Origin: JAHEZL01 sp964406465 | GTDB lineage: Bacteria; Bacteroidota; Bacteroidia; Flavobacteriales_C; GCA-002722245 | Direction of reading: 5' to 3' | Assembly (NCBI GenBank): GCA_964406465.1 | Contig: CAYORT010000002.1 | Location: forward strand, 124,001-188,000 | DNA length: 64,000 nt | Part shown: in pieces, positions 8,386 to 16,199 of the stretch | Layout: every line of letters starts with the position of its first letter | How positions within the stretch are numbered: position 1 is the first letter of the stretch | The notes under the pieces: model-generated | Database searches by the model: none | What the model was told of the DNA's origin: nothing | Seen by the model: only the letters and a program-made list of their open reading frames with translations | Made by a program: the position numbers and the translations under genes

Positions 8386-9486
8386 TTAAACATTAAACCT
8401 AAAATGCATCACATCTCCGTCGCAAACCACATACTCTTTTCCTTCAATAGAAAGTTTACCTGCATCTCTACAAGCCGCTTCAGATCCGTATTTCACAAAA
8501 TCATCGTACTTAATAACCTCGGCGCGAATAAATCCTTTTTCAAAATCGGTATGGATCACTCCGGCAGCTTGTGGAGCTTTAAATCCTTCTTTAATGGTCC
8601 AAGCTCTCACCTCTTTCACTCCCGCTGTAAAATATGTACTCAACTTCAATAATTTGTAAGCGGCGGTAATTAATTTATTTACACCTGGCTCGGTTAAACC
8701 AGCATCTTGTAAAAACATTTGACGCTCTTCAAAACTTTCTAACTCAGCGATATCGGCCTCTAACTGAGCACAAATCACCATCACCTCTGCCCCTTCTTCT
8801 GCAGCTACCTTTCTAATGGCATCAACATATTGATTACCATTCTTAGGCAAACTTTTTTCATCAACATTACATACATATAATACAGGCTTAGCAGTAATCA
8901 AATTCAATTCAGCTAAAATTAAGGCTTCATCTTCAGACAATTTTACCGAGCGAGCCGATTTACCTTGCAACAAAGTTTGCTTTACTTGATCAAGAATAGC
9001 CACCAGCTTAATGGCGTCTTTATCGCCATGCTTGGTCATTTTGCTAGCCTTTTCTAAACGCTTATCAATGGTTTCTAAATCTTTTAGTTGTAATTCGAAG
9101 TCGATAGTTTCTTTATCTCGAATAGGATTGATAGAACCATCTACGTGAATTACATTATCGTCGTCGAAACAACGAATAACATGCAAAATGGCATCGGTTT
9201 CACGAATATTACCCAAGAACATATTACCCAAACCTTCGCCTGTGCTGGCACCTTTTACCAATCCGGCAATATCCACAATCTCCATAACATTGGCTTGAAC
9301 ACGCTCTGGTTTCACCAACTCTTCTAACTTATTTAAGCGAGCATCGGGCACGATGATCGTTCCAATATTTGGTTCGATAGTACAGAACGGAAAGTTAGCT
9401 GCCTGCGCTTTAGCGCTCGACAAACAGTTGAAAAGGGTTGATTTTCCTACATTTGGCAAACCAACAATTCCACATTTTAATCCCAT
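8386..9486 (-). CDS. ychF: Redox-regulated ATPase / ribosome-binding GTPase-like YchF
   Basis: 366 residues, very close to the ~363 of E. coli YchF (OBG family, binds ribosomes, hydrolyses ATP). The P-loop GLPNVGKSTLFN (from residue 7) is followed by ANFPFCTIEPNIG and VDIAGLVKGASTGEGLGN (switch regions). There is a helical insertion in the middle and a C-terminal TGS domain (RAWTIKEGFKAPQAAGVIHTDF to the end). FVKYGSEAACRDAGK near the C-terminus is strongly conserved in the family. It is cytosolic. It stands alone between tRNA-Pro and the divergent transketolase gene. Confidence 0.97.
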   Translation of the reverse strand: MGLKCGIVGLPNVGKSTLFNCLSSAKAQAANFPFCTIEPNIGTIIVPDARLNKLEELVKPERVQANVMEIVDIAGLVKGASTGEGLGNMFLGNIRETDAILHVIRCFDDDNVIHVDGSINPIRDKETIDFELQLKDLETIDKRLEKASKMTKHGDKDAIKLVAILDQVKQTLLQGKSARSVKLSEDEALILAELNLITAKPVLYVCNVDEKSLPKNGNQYVDAIRKVAAEEGAEVMVICAQLEADIAELESFEERQMFLQDAGLTEPGVNKLITAAYKLLKLSTYFTAGVKEVRAWTIKEGFKAPQAAGVIHTDFEKGFIRAEVIKYDDFVKYGSEAACRDAGKLSIEGKEYVVCDGDVMHFRFNV

Positions 9487-9579
9487 GATAAAAAATTTAA
9501 GGACGCAAAAATAGTAAATACCGATTACTTATTGGCTATTCGCTTTCTAAATACTATTTTCGTAAAAAATTTAACAACA

Positions 9580-10425
9580 ATGGCCGACATCCAACAATTA
9601 GAAAAAATCGTTTCACAAGTTCGTCGTGATATAGTAAGAATGGTTCACCAAAATAACTCTGGGCACCCAGGAGGTTCATTAGGTTGTACCGAATATTTGG
9701 TAGCACTTTACAATCATGCCATGAAACATGAACCTAAGAATTGGAGCATGGACGGTATCAATGAGGATATGTTCTTTTTATCGAACGGACATATATCTCC
9801 TGTATTTTATAGCGTTTTAGGTAGAGCAGGATATTTTCCGGTGCAGGAAATGTCGACATTTAGAAGTTTAGATTCTAGATTACAAGGACACCCAACACCT
9901 CACGAAGGATTACCTGGCATTAGAGTTGCTTCTGGTTCATTGGGTCAAGGTTTGTCGGTAGCACTTGGTGCAGCACAAGCTAAAAAACTCAACAAAGACA
10001 ATTCATTGGTTTACTGTTTAATGGGCGATGGCGAGCAGCAAGAAGGACAAATTTGGGAAGCAGCCATGTATGCCGCAGCAAAGAAAGTAGATAATATTAT
10101 TGCAACAATAGATTATAACAAAGCTCAAATTGACGGAAGCACAGACGAAGTTCTTTCATTAGGAAACTTAAAAGGAAAGTGGGAAGCTTTTGGATGGCAA
10201 GTTCTAGAGATGAACGGCAATAAAATGTCGGAAGTTATCTCCACTCTTGATAAAGCAAAAAGCTTAACAGGCAAAGGCTCACCAATCTTGATTATCATGT
10301 CTACTCAAATGGGGAATGGCGTTGATTTCATGATGGGTACCCACAAATGGCATGGCGTTGCACCTAATGATGAGCAATTGAAATCGGCACTGGCGCAAAA
10401 TCCGGAAACTTTGGGTGATTATTAA
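9580..10425 (+). CDS. Transketolase, N-terminal (TPP-binding) subunit
   Basis: 281 residues from the ATG at 9580 (MADIQQLEK). The frame is open 16 codons further up, but those codons come from AT-rich untranslated-looking sequence. The family's GHPGGSLG and FFLSNGHISP motifs and the TPP/Mg site GDGEQQEGQIWEA (Gly149-Asp150-Gly151) with IDYNKAQIDG are present. It forms half of a split transketolase. The pyrimidine-binding half is the gene at 12850, so together they make a full pentose-phosphate-pathway transketolase (or a related two-subunit enzyme). The two halves are normally adjacent; here a VWA gene and a lipoprotein gene lie between them. Confidence 0.93.
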   Translation: MADIQQLEKIVSQVRRDIVRMVHQNNSGHPGGSLGCTEYLVALYNHAMKHEPKNWSMDGINEDMFFLSNGHISPVFYSVLGRAGYFPVQEMSTFRSLDSRLQGHPTPHEGLPGIRVASGSLGQGLSVALGAAQAKKLNKDNSLVYCLMGDGEQQEGQIWEAAMYAAAKKVDNIIATIDYNKAQIDGSTDEVLSLGNLKGKWEAFGWQVLEMNGNKMSEVISTLDKAKSLTGKGSPILIIMSTQMGNGVDFMMGTHKWHGVAPNDEQLKSALAQNPETLGDY

Positions 10426-10426
10426 T

Positions 10427-10533
10427 GGGTTTAAGATTTAAAGTTTAAGGTATAAGAATTGGTTTAAAGTATAATATTTAAATCTAAATTTCATTTTATA
10501 CATTAAATCTTACACATTAAACTTTAGACCAAC
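10427..10533. repeat. AT-rich imperfect inverted repeat between transketolase N and VWA genes
   Basis: The 107-nt spacer consists of variants of TTTAAGATTTAAAGTTTAAG. Its right half (ATTAAATCTTACACATTAAA) is roughly complementary to the left half. Similar words recur at 59861-59876. It could fold as a long weak hairpin. No T-run terminator or promoter is clear. Confidence 0.4.
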
Positions 10534-10534
10534 C

Positions 10535-11920
10535 ATGAAGTACGCAGGAATAATTTTACTCTTATTAGTCACTCTTACTTCTTTCGCCCAAAAAAAGCCG
10601 GCGCCTAAAGATTCTGTTGTAAAAACACGCATCTTATTTATTTTCGATGCCTCACAAAGTATGTGGGGATTGATGGATGGCGAAACCAAAATTGCCATTG
10701 CGCAACGTTTGCTTTCAACCGCAATCGATTCCTTAAAAAACATTGAAAATGTTGAGGTAGCTCTTCGTGTTTACGGTAATAGAAAGGCCATCAGTAAGGA
10801 AGCACAAGATTGCGAAGACACGCATTTGGAAGTACCATTCGAAAAAAACAATATCGAAAAAATAAAGCACGTACTTAAAGCCACCCAACCTAAGGGAACA
10901 ACGTTGATTGCGCGTTCCTTAGAAGCATCAGAAGCCGACTTCCCCCCTTGTGAAAACTGTAGAAATATCATAATTCTAATTACAGATGGAATTGAAGCAT
11001 GTGATGGAGACCCATGTGCGGTATCTAGAGCATTGCAACAAAACGGAGTAATATTAAAACCATTTGTGATAGGCTTAGGAATGGATCAAGACTATTCTGA
11101 ATATTTCCGTTGCATGGGAGAATATTACGATGCGAGCAACAAGAACTCTTTTAAACAAATTCTATCGATTGTAATTGCTGAAGCATTAAGCACCACTACT
11201 TGTCAGGTTAACCTTTTAAATGTAAATCAAAAACCCATTGAAACGAATGTTAACATGACTTTCTATGATCAACGCACAGGAGAAGTAAAATACAACTTGG
11301 TGCATGCATTAAATTACAAAGGCAATCCAGATACTATATCGATAGACCCGCTAACAACCTATAAAATTGTGGTTCACACCAAACCAGAAGTATCAGTAGA
11401 AAATATAAAATTCAAACCTGGGGAACACACAACCATATCTATCGACGCTCCTCAAGGTTCACTTTTTGTTAAGGCGTATGGCAACACCAATAATATATTC
11501 AACTATCAATACATCATTAAGAAATTAGATGACAACCAATTACTTAATGTTCAATCTTTTGAAAGAACCGATAAATATATAGTAGGAGAATATCAAGTAG
11601 AATTGTTAACCATTCCGCGAATTATAGACACCATTCAAATAGCACAAAGCGAGACGAAAAAAATTGAAATTCCTCAACCAGGTTCAGTAGGATTTCAATC
11701 ACTCACCAACAATGGCTTTGGTTCTATCTATCAACTCAAAAATGGAAAATTGGAGTTGATTTATGAATTAAATGTTGACAACATCAATCAAATCATCAAC
11801 ATGTTGCCAGGAACTTACACCGTAGTTTATCGCAGCAAAACAGCCAAAAGAAGTATATATACAATTGAGAAGAAATTTAAGGTGGAATCGGGGAAGACGG
11901 TGAAGGTGGAGTTGTTTTAG
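10535..11920 (+). CDS. Exported VWA-domain protein
   Basis: 461 residues with a signal peptide (MKYAGIILLLLVTLTSFAQ). Residues 32-230 are a von Willebrand type A domain. The MIDAS metal site starts with Asp38-x-Ser40-x-Ser42 (FIFDASQSMW), with a Thr in PKGTTLIARSLEA and Asp in ILITDGIEACDGDPC. Paired cysteines (DCEDTH, PPCENCRN, CDGDPC) suggest disulfides. The C-terminal ~230 residues look like beta-sandwich repeats. The domain type binds ligand proteins through Mg2+ in the periplasm or at the surface; the partner is unknown. The gene sits between the two transketolase halves, with no obvious functional tie to them. Confidence 0.82.
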   Translation: MKYAGIILLLLVTLTSFAQKKPAPKDSVVKTRILFIFDASQSMWGLMDGETKIAIAQRLLSTAIDSLKNIENVEVALRVYGNRKAISKEAQDCEDTHLEVPFEKNNIEKIKHVLKATQPKGTTLIARSLEASEADFPPCENCRNIIILITDGIEACDGDPCAVSRALQQNGVILKPFVIGLGMDQDYSEYFRCMGEYYDASNKNSFKQILSIVIAEALSTTTCQVNLLNVNQKPIETNVNMTFYDQRTGEVKYNLVHALNYKGNPDTISIDPLTTYKIVVHTKPEVSVENIKFKPGEHTTISIDAPQGSLFVKAYGNTNNIFNYQYIIKKLDDNQLLNVQSFERTDKYIVGEYQVELLTIPRIIDTIQIAQSETKKIEIPQPGSVGFQSLTNNGFGSIYQLKNGKLELIYELNVDNINQIINMLPGTYTVVYRSKTAKRSIYTIEKKFKVESGKTVKVELF

Positions 11921-12000
11921 CCATAGCATGGCGGGCTTTGTAATTTTAAGTTCGATGATTTCTTTTATTTGATTTATATAATACCAGCAAAATAACGACC

Positions 12001-12576
12001 ATGAAAAAATTGCTTTTTACCCCAATTCTATTATTTCTAATTTCATGCAACAATGAAAATGTTCCGCTAGCTAAACCTAATTCAAAGTCACTCGATAGTT
12101 TAAATAGCATTATTCAAAATCGCGATTCGATAATTACTAATTTACTTGACCAAAAGACTGAACTTCTTTCATCAATGCAAGACAAGAAAGAAATAAATAA
12201 TCCTAATAAACTTTATGGCAAGATTACACCTGTAAAACTTAACGATTATAAATACCTTGAAATACTTAATTCTATTGACACTTCATTAAATTACTGGAAT
12301 GACAATTCAGAAATTGAAGTTAGTTTATTCGTTTGTGGCAATGGACCATCTGATCCAGAAAAAGATTACTGCAATGGATCATATAATTTATATGTTGCAA
12401 CTTCTCAAACCGATTTACCTCCAGAATATAATTTATTTGAAATTGGTCCCTTTGCAGATTTAATAATTGATAAAGTTGACAAATTAACATCGACCGTTTA
12501 CTTCCATCATGATATTAGAGGAAAAAGAAAAAATGAAAAGCTTTCAATTACATTAAACAAAGTGTTAATTAAATAG
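12001..12576 (+). CDS. Putative lipoprotein of unknown function
   Basis: 191 residues. The N-terminus MKKLLFTPILLFLISC is a lipoprotein signal with the lipid cysteine at residue 16, followed by NNEN, consistent with surface or outer-membrane retention. Residues 25-65 are a short helical stretch (LDSLNSIIQNRDSIITNLLDQ) that may be a coiled coil. The remaining ~120 residues look beta-rich, with two Cys (FVCGNGPSDPEKDYC) that may form a disulfide. I do not recognise the family. It is AT-richer than its neighbours and lies inside the interval that splits the transketolase genes, so acquisition by insertion is possible. Confidence 0.6.
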   Translation: MKKLLFTPILLFLISCNNENVPLAKPNSKSLDSLNSIIQNRDSIITNLLDQKTELLSSMQDKKEINNPNKLYGKITPVKLNDYKYLEILNSIDTSLNYWNDNSEIEVSLFVCGNGPSDPEKDYCNGSYNLYVATSQTDLPPEYNLFEIGPFADLIIDKVDKLTSTVYFHHDIRGKRKNEKLSITLNKVLIK

Positions 12577-12849
12577 CCCCCGCCACGCATAGGCTGCATT
12601 TTCAATACCGAAGCTACGCATCTCCTCTTAATATCAAATCTATGCGTTCCACCCACCCCCAAAGCCTGCGGCTTCTTTTACAATTCGTGGCGAAGCCACT
12701 TGAGTAGAAAAACCGCTTAGCGAAAAGAAAATGCACGCTAAGCAGAGCGGCGCGACTCAATGATGATGTTTATTTCTTTTAACTAATAATGAATATTTCA
12801 TTACCTCTCTTTAAAATATGTTCTTATTTTAGCGCAACGAAAATTACAC
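12577..12849. repeat. Intergenic stretch dense in small inverted repeats
   Basis: 273 nt without a convincing gene. It carries three separate hairpins: AAGCC-TGC-GGCTT (12662-12674), GTGGC-GAA-GCCAC (12687-12699), and GCTTAGCG (12715-12722) with CGCTAAGC (12736-12743). It is locally more GC-rich than the flanks. It may be a decayed repeat element or structured 3' UTR. The last 70 nt are AT-rich and probably hold the promoter of the next gene. Confidence 0.5.
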
Positions 12850-13803
12850 ATGAAAAAATACGAAATACAAAATCATCAAGATACTCGTTCTGGTTTTGGA
12901 GCGGGATTAACAGAACTAGGAAGAACTAACCCTAATGTTGTTGCCTTGTGCGCCGACTTAATTGGTTCTTTGAAGATGGATCAGTTCATTAAAGAAAATC
13001 CGGATAGATTCTTTCAAATAGGAATTGCAGAAGCCAACATGATGGGTATTGCCGCTGGTTTAACCATAGGTGGTAAAATTCCTTTCGCGGGAACTTTCGC
13101 GAATTTCGCAACAGGTAGAGTTTACGATCAAATTCGTCAGTCTATCGCCTACTCTGGTAAAAACGTAAAGATTGCTGCCTCTCACGCCGGATTAACATTG
13201 GGTGAAGATGGTGCAACGCATCAAATATTAGAAGACATCGGTTTAATGAAAATGTTGCCGGGCATGGTGGTGATCAATCCTTGTGATTTCAACCAAACGA
13301 AAGCAGCAACTATCGCAGCGGCAAGTTATGAGGGTCCGGTTTACTTGAGATTTGGCCGTCCGAAAGTACCTAACTTCACTCCAGTAGATCAAAAATTTGT
13401 AATTGGTGAAGCCGTTTTATTGAACGAAGGAACAGATGTTACCATCTTCGCAACAGGCCATTTGGTATGGAAAGCCATTGAAGCCGGAGAAATTTTAGCA
13501 CAACAAGGCATCTCTGCCGAAATAATAAATATTCATACGATTAAACCTTTAGACGCGAAAGCAGTCATAGCTTCAGCAAAGAAAACCAAATGCGTGGTAA
13601 CAGCTGAAGAACATCAGATGAATGGCGGATTGGGTGATAGCATAGCTCAGTTGTTGGCAACACAACTTCCTACTCCAATGGAATTTGTAGCGGTTAACGA
13701 CAAGTTTGGCGAAAGCGGAACTGAAGAGCAATTGATGACCAAATATGGTATCAACACAGCTAACATCGTTGAAGCCGTTCAAAAGGTAATCAAGAGAAAA
13801 TAA
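12850..13803 (+). CDS. Transketolase, C-terminal subunit
   Basis: 317 residues starting MKKYEIQNHQDTRSGFGAGL. Typical motifs of the pyrimidine-binding and C-terminal domains are visible: FFQIGIAEANMMGIAAGLT (with the catalytic Glu of IAEANM), GRVYDQIRQSIAYS, SHAGLTLGEDGATHQILEDI and PVYLRFGRPKVP. The C-terminal domain runs from about residue 190 (VTIFATGHLVW to IHTIKPLD and TAEEHQMNGGLG). With the subunit encoded at 9580-10425 it completes a split transketolase acting in the non-oxidative pentose phosphate pathway. The gene is about 2.4 kb from its partner, with its own upstream region. Confidence 0.93.
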   Translation: MKKYEIQNHQDTRSGFGAGLTELGRTNPNVVALCADLIGSLKMDQFIKENPDRFFQIGIAEANMMGIAAGLTIGGKIPFAGTFANFATGRVYDQIRQSIAYSGKNVKIAASHAGLTLGEDGATHQILEDIGLMKMLPGMVVINPCDFNQTKAATIAAASYEGPVYLRFGRPKVPNFTPVDQKFVIGEAVLLNEGTDVTIFATGHLVWKAIEAGEILAQQGISAEIINIHTIKPLDAKAVIASAKKTKCVVTAEEHQMNGGLGDSIAQLLATQLPTPMEFVAVNDKFGESGTEEQLMTKYGINTANIVEAVQKVIKRK

Positions 13804-13831
13804 TTCAGCGGCTACCCCAAACACATGAAAT

Positions 13832-14380
13832 ATGGGGAATTGGTCGGATAATGAAATACTAGATAAATTCCGTAATTCTGAAACAAAGAATTACGGATTT
13901 AATCTTTTAATGCAAGAGTACAAGCAGCGTGTGTACTGGCATGTTCGACGCATGGTGATTGATCACGACGACGCCAACGACCTCACACAAGACATCTTTA
14001 TTAAAATATGGAACGGATTAGACTCTTTTAAGGAAGAATCGAGGCTGTACACCTGGATTTACCGCATTGCGTCGAACGAATGCATTACCTTTTTAAATAA
14101 GAAGAAAAGAATGTTCTTCATTCCTATTATCAATGTAGAAGAACAGCTATCGGCACATATAGACAGCAACGAAAATTTTAGCGGAGACGAGATTCAAAAG
14201 AAATTACAAAAAGCCATATTAACACTTCCCGAAAAACAAAGATTGGTATTCAACATGAAATATTACGACGATTTGAAATACGAGGAAATAGCAGAGATTA
14301 CAGGAACTTCGGTGGGAGCTTTAAAGGCATCGTATCACCTAGCCGCAAAAAAAATTGAAGAATTTTTAAGTAAGGATTAA
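13832..14380 (+). CDS. ECF-type RNA polymerase sigma factor
   Basis: 182 residues, the usual size for an ECF sigma-70 factor. Region 2 is seen as LMQEYKQRVYWHVRRMV and DHDDANDLTQDIFIKIWNGL (the DANDLTQD core). Region 2.4 is SRLYTWIYRIASNECITFLN. Region 4 is LPEKQRLVFNMKYYDDLKYEEIAEITG with the helix-turn-helix TGTSVGALKASYHLAAKKI. It redirects RNA polymerase, probably in response to an envelope signal. The next two genes, 32 and 16 nt apart, encode a one-TM protein and a periplasmic protein, forming a likely sigma/anti-sigma/sensor unit. Confidence 0.93.
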   Translation: MGNWSDNEILDKFRNSETKNYGFNLLMQEYKQRVYWHVRRMVIDHDDANDLTQDIFIKIWNGLDSFKEESRLYTWIYRIASNECITFLNKKKRMFFIPIINVEEQLSAHIDSNENFSGDEIQKKLQKAILTLPEKQRLVFNMKYYDDLKYEEIAEITGTSVGALKASYHLAAKKIEEFLSKD

Positions 14381-14412
14381 ACCATTTGAAATTATAAAAG
14401 TCATAGAAGCAA

Positions 14413-14841
14413 ATGAGCCAAAAAATAAATATAGAAGAATTAAAAAGAGAGAACGGATTCAATGTTCCTTCTAATTATTTCGACTCATTAGAAGTAAATA
14501 TTCAAGAGCGTATTAAAGGGAAAAAGAGTGAAAGTTTTTTGTACCGATTTAGATATCCAAGCATCGCTTTTACTATAAGTTTTATCGCATTTGCTGTTTG
14601 GATGGTGAGCTCGAAAGAAAAAGTCCAAGTCAATGTAATGGCAACACCTATTGACTATGTTAGCTATGTAAATGAAAATATTGAAGAATTTGACGACGAA
14701 TTGGTGTACGAAACTTACACGCCAGTAGTGAACAAGGAAGTGAGTATACCCGAATTGAAAAATTATAAAAATACTGAAGCTTTAGATGAATACCTCCTTG
14801 ACGAAGGAGTAGACGAAGAAGTGTTGTTAGATGAATTATAA
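14413..14841 (+). CDS. Putative single-span anti-sigma-like membrane protein
   Basis: 142 residues. The cytosolic N-terminus (1-45) is charged and starts SQKINIEELKRENGFNVPSN, as in small proteins paired with Bacteroidota ECF factors. There is one membrane helix at about 49-67 (IAFTISFIAFAVWMVSS). The C-terminal part is outside the cytosol and very acidic (DEYLLDEGVDEEVLLDEL). Its position right after the ECF gene and its topology support an anti-sigma role, but no zinc-binding ZAS motif (HxxxCxxC) is seen. The role is inferred from context only. Confidence 0.6.
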   Translation: MSQKINIEELKRENGFNVPSNYFDSLEVNIQERIKGKKSESFLYRFRYPSIAFTISFIAFAVWMVSSKEKVQVNVMATPIDYVSYVNENIEEFDDELVYETYTPVVNKEVSIPELKNYKNTEALDEYLLDEGVDEEVLLDEL

Positions 14842-14857
14842 ACTTAAAATTAAAACT

Positions 14858-15376
14858 ATGAGAAATTTCATTTTAATGGTGATGATGATGACTGGTGTAG
14901 TTTTCTCAGCACATGCGCAAAAACCAAACAAAGAGGCAAAAAGAGAGCAGCGCAAGGAGGAGATAAAAGCAATGAAGATTGGTTTTATTACCCAAAAGCT
15001 TCAGCTCACCACCGATGAGGCTGCAAAATTTTGGCCGGTATACAATGAGTTTCACGCAAAAATGGAGAAGCTTCACGAAGAAAGAAAAGCCAATCACAAA
15101 AAATTTAAGAAAGGAATCGACAGCTTGAGTAATGCAGAAATAGAGAAACTTACCGATCAAGAGTTGGCTTTCGAAGAAAAAGAATTGGCCTTAAAAAAAG
15201 AGTACCACACAAAGTTTAAAGCGGTATTGCCAATAAAAAAAGTGGCATTGCTTTATCAGTCAGAGCATGAATTTAGAAGAGAAATTTTGAAAAAAGCCAG
15301 AGAGCAACATCAAAACGGACAGGGAGGAAAAGGTCAGTTACCACCTCCAGGTGAGGGCCCAGAAGACGACAATTAA
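14858..15376 (+). CDS. Periplasmic sensor-like protein of the ECF operon
   Basis: 172 residues from the ATG at 14858. Nine more codons upstream are open but overlap the previous gene and would precede the signal peptide. MRNFILMVMMMTGVVFSAHAQ is the signal peptide. The mature part is helical, with KLQLTTDEAAKFWPVYNEFHAKMEKL, which recalls the LTxxQ/Spy-like envelope sensors. Bacteroidota homologues are often named sensor of ECF-type sigma factor. The C-terminus is Gly/Pro-rich (GKGQLPPPGEGPEDDN). It probably modulates the preceding anti-sigma/sigma pair in the periplasm. The operon ends at a strong hairpin just downstream. Confidence 0.72.
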   Translation: MRNFILMVMMMTGVVFSAHAQKPNKEAKREQRKEEIKAMKIGFITQKLQLTTDEAAKFWPVYNEFHAKMEKLHEERKANHKKFKKGIDSLSNAEIEKLTDQELAFEEKELALKKEYHTKFKAVLPIKKVALLYQSEHEFRREILKKAREQHQNGQGGKGQLPPPGEGPEDDN

Positions 15377-15380
15377 TAAA

Positions 15381-15415
15381 AATGCCTATCAGAAAAAATC
15401 TGATAGGCATTTTTA
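15381..15415 (+). terminator. Rho-independent terminator of the ECF operon
   Basis: Perfect 13-bp stem (15381-15393 with 15399-15411, loop AAAAA) followed by TTTT. It marks the end of the three-gene sigma unit. Confidence 0.88.
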
Positions 15416-15495
15416 ATTCATCAAGAAGCAGGTGTTAACAATAAGCACAACACAGAAATCGTTAGGCCTTAAATTTTATTGTAACTTACACCACT

Positions 15496-15503
15496 TAAGT
15501 TTG
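15496..15503 (+). promoter_or_regulatory. Candidate -7 promoter element
   Basis: TAAGTTTG matches TAnnTTTG and lies 11 nt before the ATG at 15515. The leader would be very short. There is a TTG 14 nt upstream, closer than the usual 19-21 nt. Confidence 0.4.
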
Positions 15504-15514
15504 TTTTACAAATA

Positions 15515-16198
15515 ATGAAGGGAGTCTACTTATATATTTTCATTCTAGTATTTAGTGCCCAAATAAGCTTGGCACAAAACACTAAAAGAGGTAATGTCAT
15601 TCTATCATTGGGTGCCGGTAAAGACTCGTATTTTCATCCTATTTTTAATGCTACTCCCGCACCTGCATCAACATTTGAATTTCCGTTTTCGGCAGAATTA
15701 ATGCTAAGTCAAACAGGCAGCATTGGAGGAAAGGCCAGTGTTGTATTGCTTAACGATCAATCGAATGCTTATATGTCGGCGAGTAATTCCACCAAACGAA
15801 ATCACAATTTAGGTACAATACTTTTTGCTGCTGGAAATTTAAATTACTATGCTTACAATCAAGATAGATTGCTATGGAAAATCACGGGCGAGGTTGGCTA
15901 TGGCAAGATGGACAAGATTAAATATGTTGACGATGTTCGCAGTCAAATAAAAGGTCAAGGAATGGTATATTCTATTGGTACAAGTGTTAGATACCACTTA
16001 GGCAATGAATATGATGACATCTATCCGGCCTTCTTTGAACTTGGTGTGTTGGGTTCAAGAATCAATTTCGATATCACTGAGAGTTGGTACGATGGCAGTG
16101 TACTTGATAAAAGTGATCCTAGTTGGGAGCCTTTGCAGTTTCAAGCAGTAAACATATATTTGTCGGTAGGCTTTAGAATTGGAAAACCCGCCAAATAA
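15515..16198 (+). CDS. Secreted, probable outer-membrane beta-barrel protein
   Basis: 227 residues with a signal peptide (MKGVYLYIFILVFSAQISLAQ). The rest alternates hydrophobic and polar residues in strand-like segments with aromatic ends (for example GNLNYYAYNQDRLLWKITG, FQAVNIYLSVGFRIGK at the C-terminus), as in small outer-membrane barrels of about eight strands. No family is recognised. The next gene starts 1 nt after the stop, so the two may be co-transcribed, though a link to aminotransferase chemistry is not obvious. Confidence 0.6.
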   Translation: MKGVYLYIFILVFSAQISLAQNTKRGNVILSLGAGKDSYFHPIFNATPAPASTFEFPFSAELMLSQTGSIGGKASVVLLNDQSNAYMSASNSTKRNHNLGTILFAAGNLNYYAYNQDRLLWKITGEVGYGKMDKIKYVDDVRSQIKGQGMVYSIGTSVRYHLGNEYDDIYPAFFELGVLGSRINFDITESWYDGSVLDKSDPSWEPLQFQAVNIYLSVGFRIGKPAK

Positions 16199-16199
16199 T

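Noticed and set aside
9532..9579. 16-codon extension of the transketolase N-terminal subunit
   Set aside because: The encoded residues are not family-like; conserved sequence begins after the ATG at 9580.
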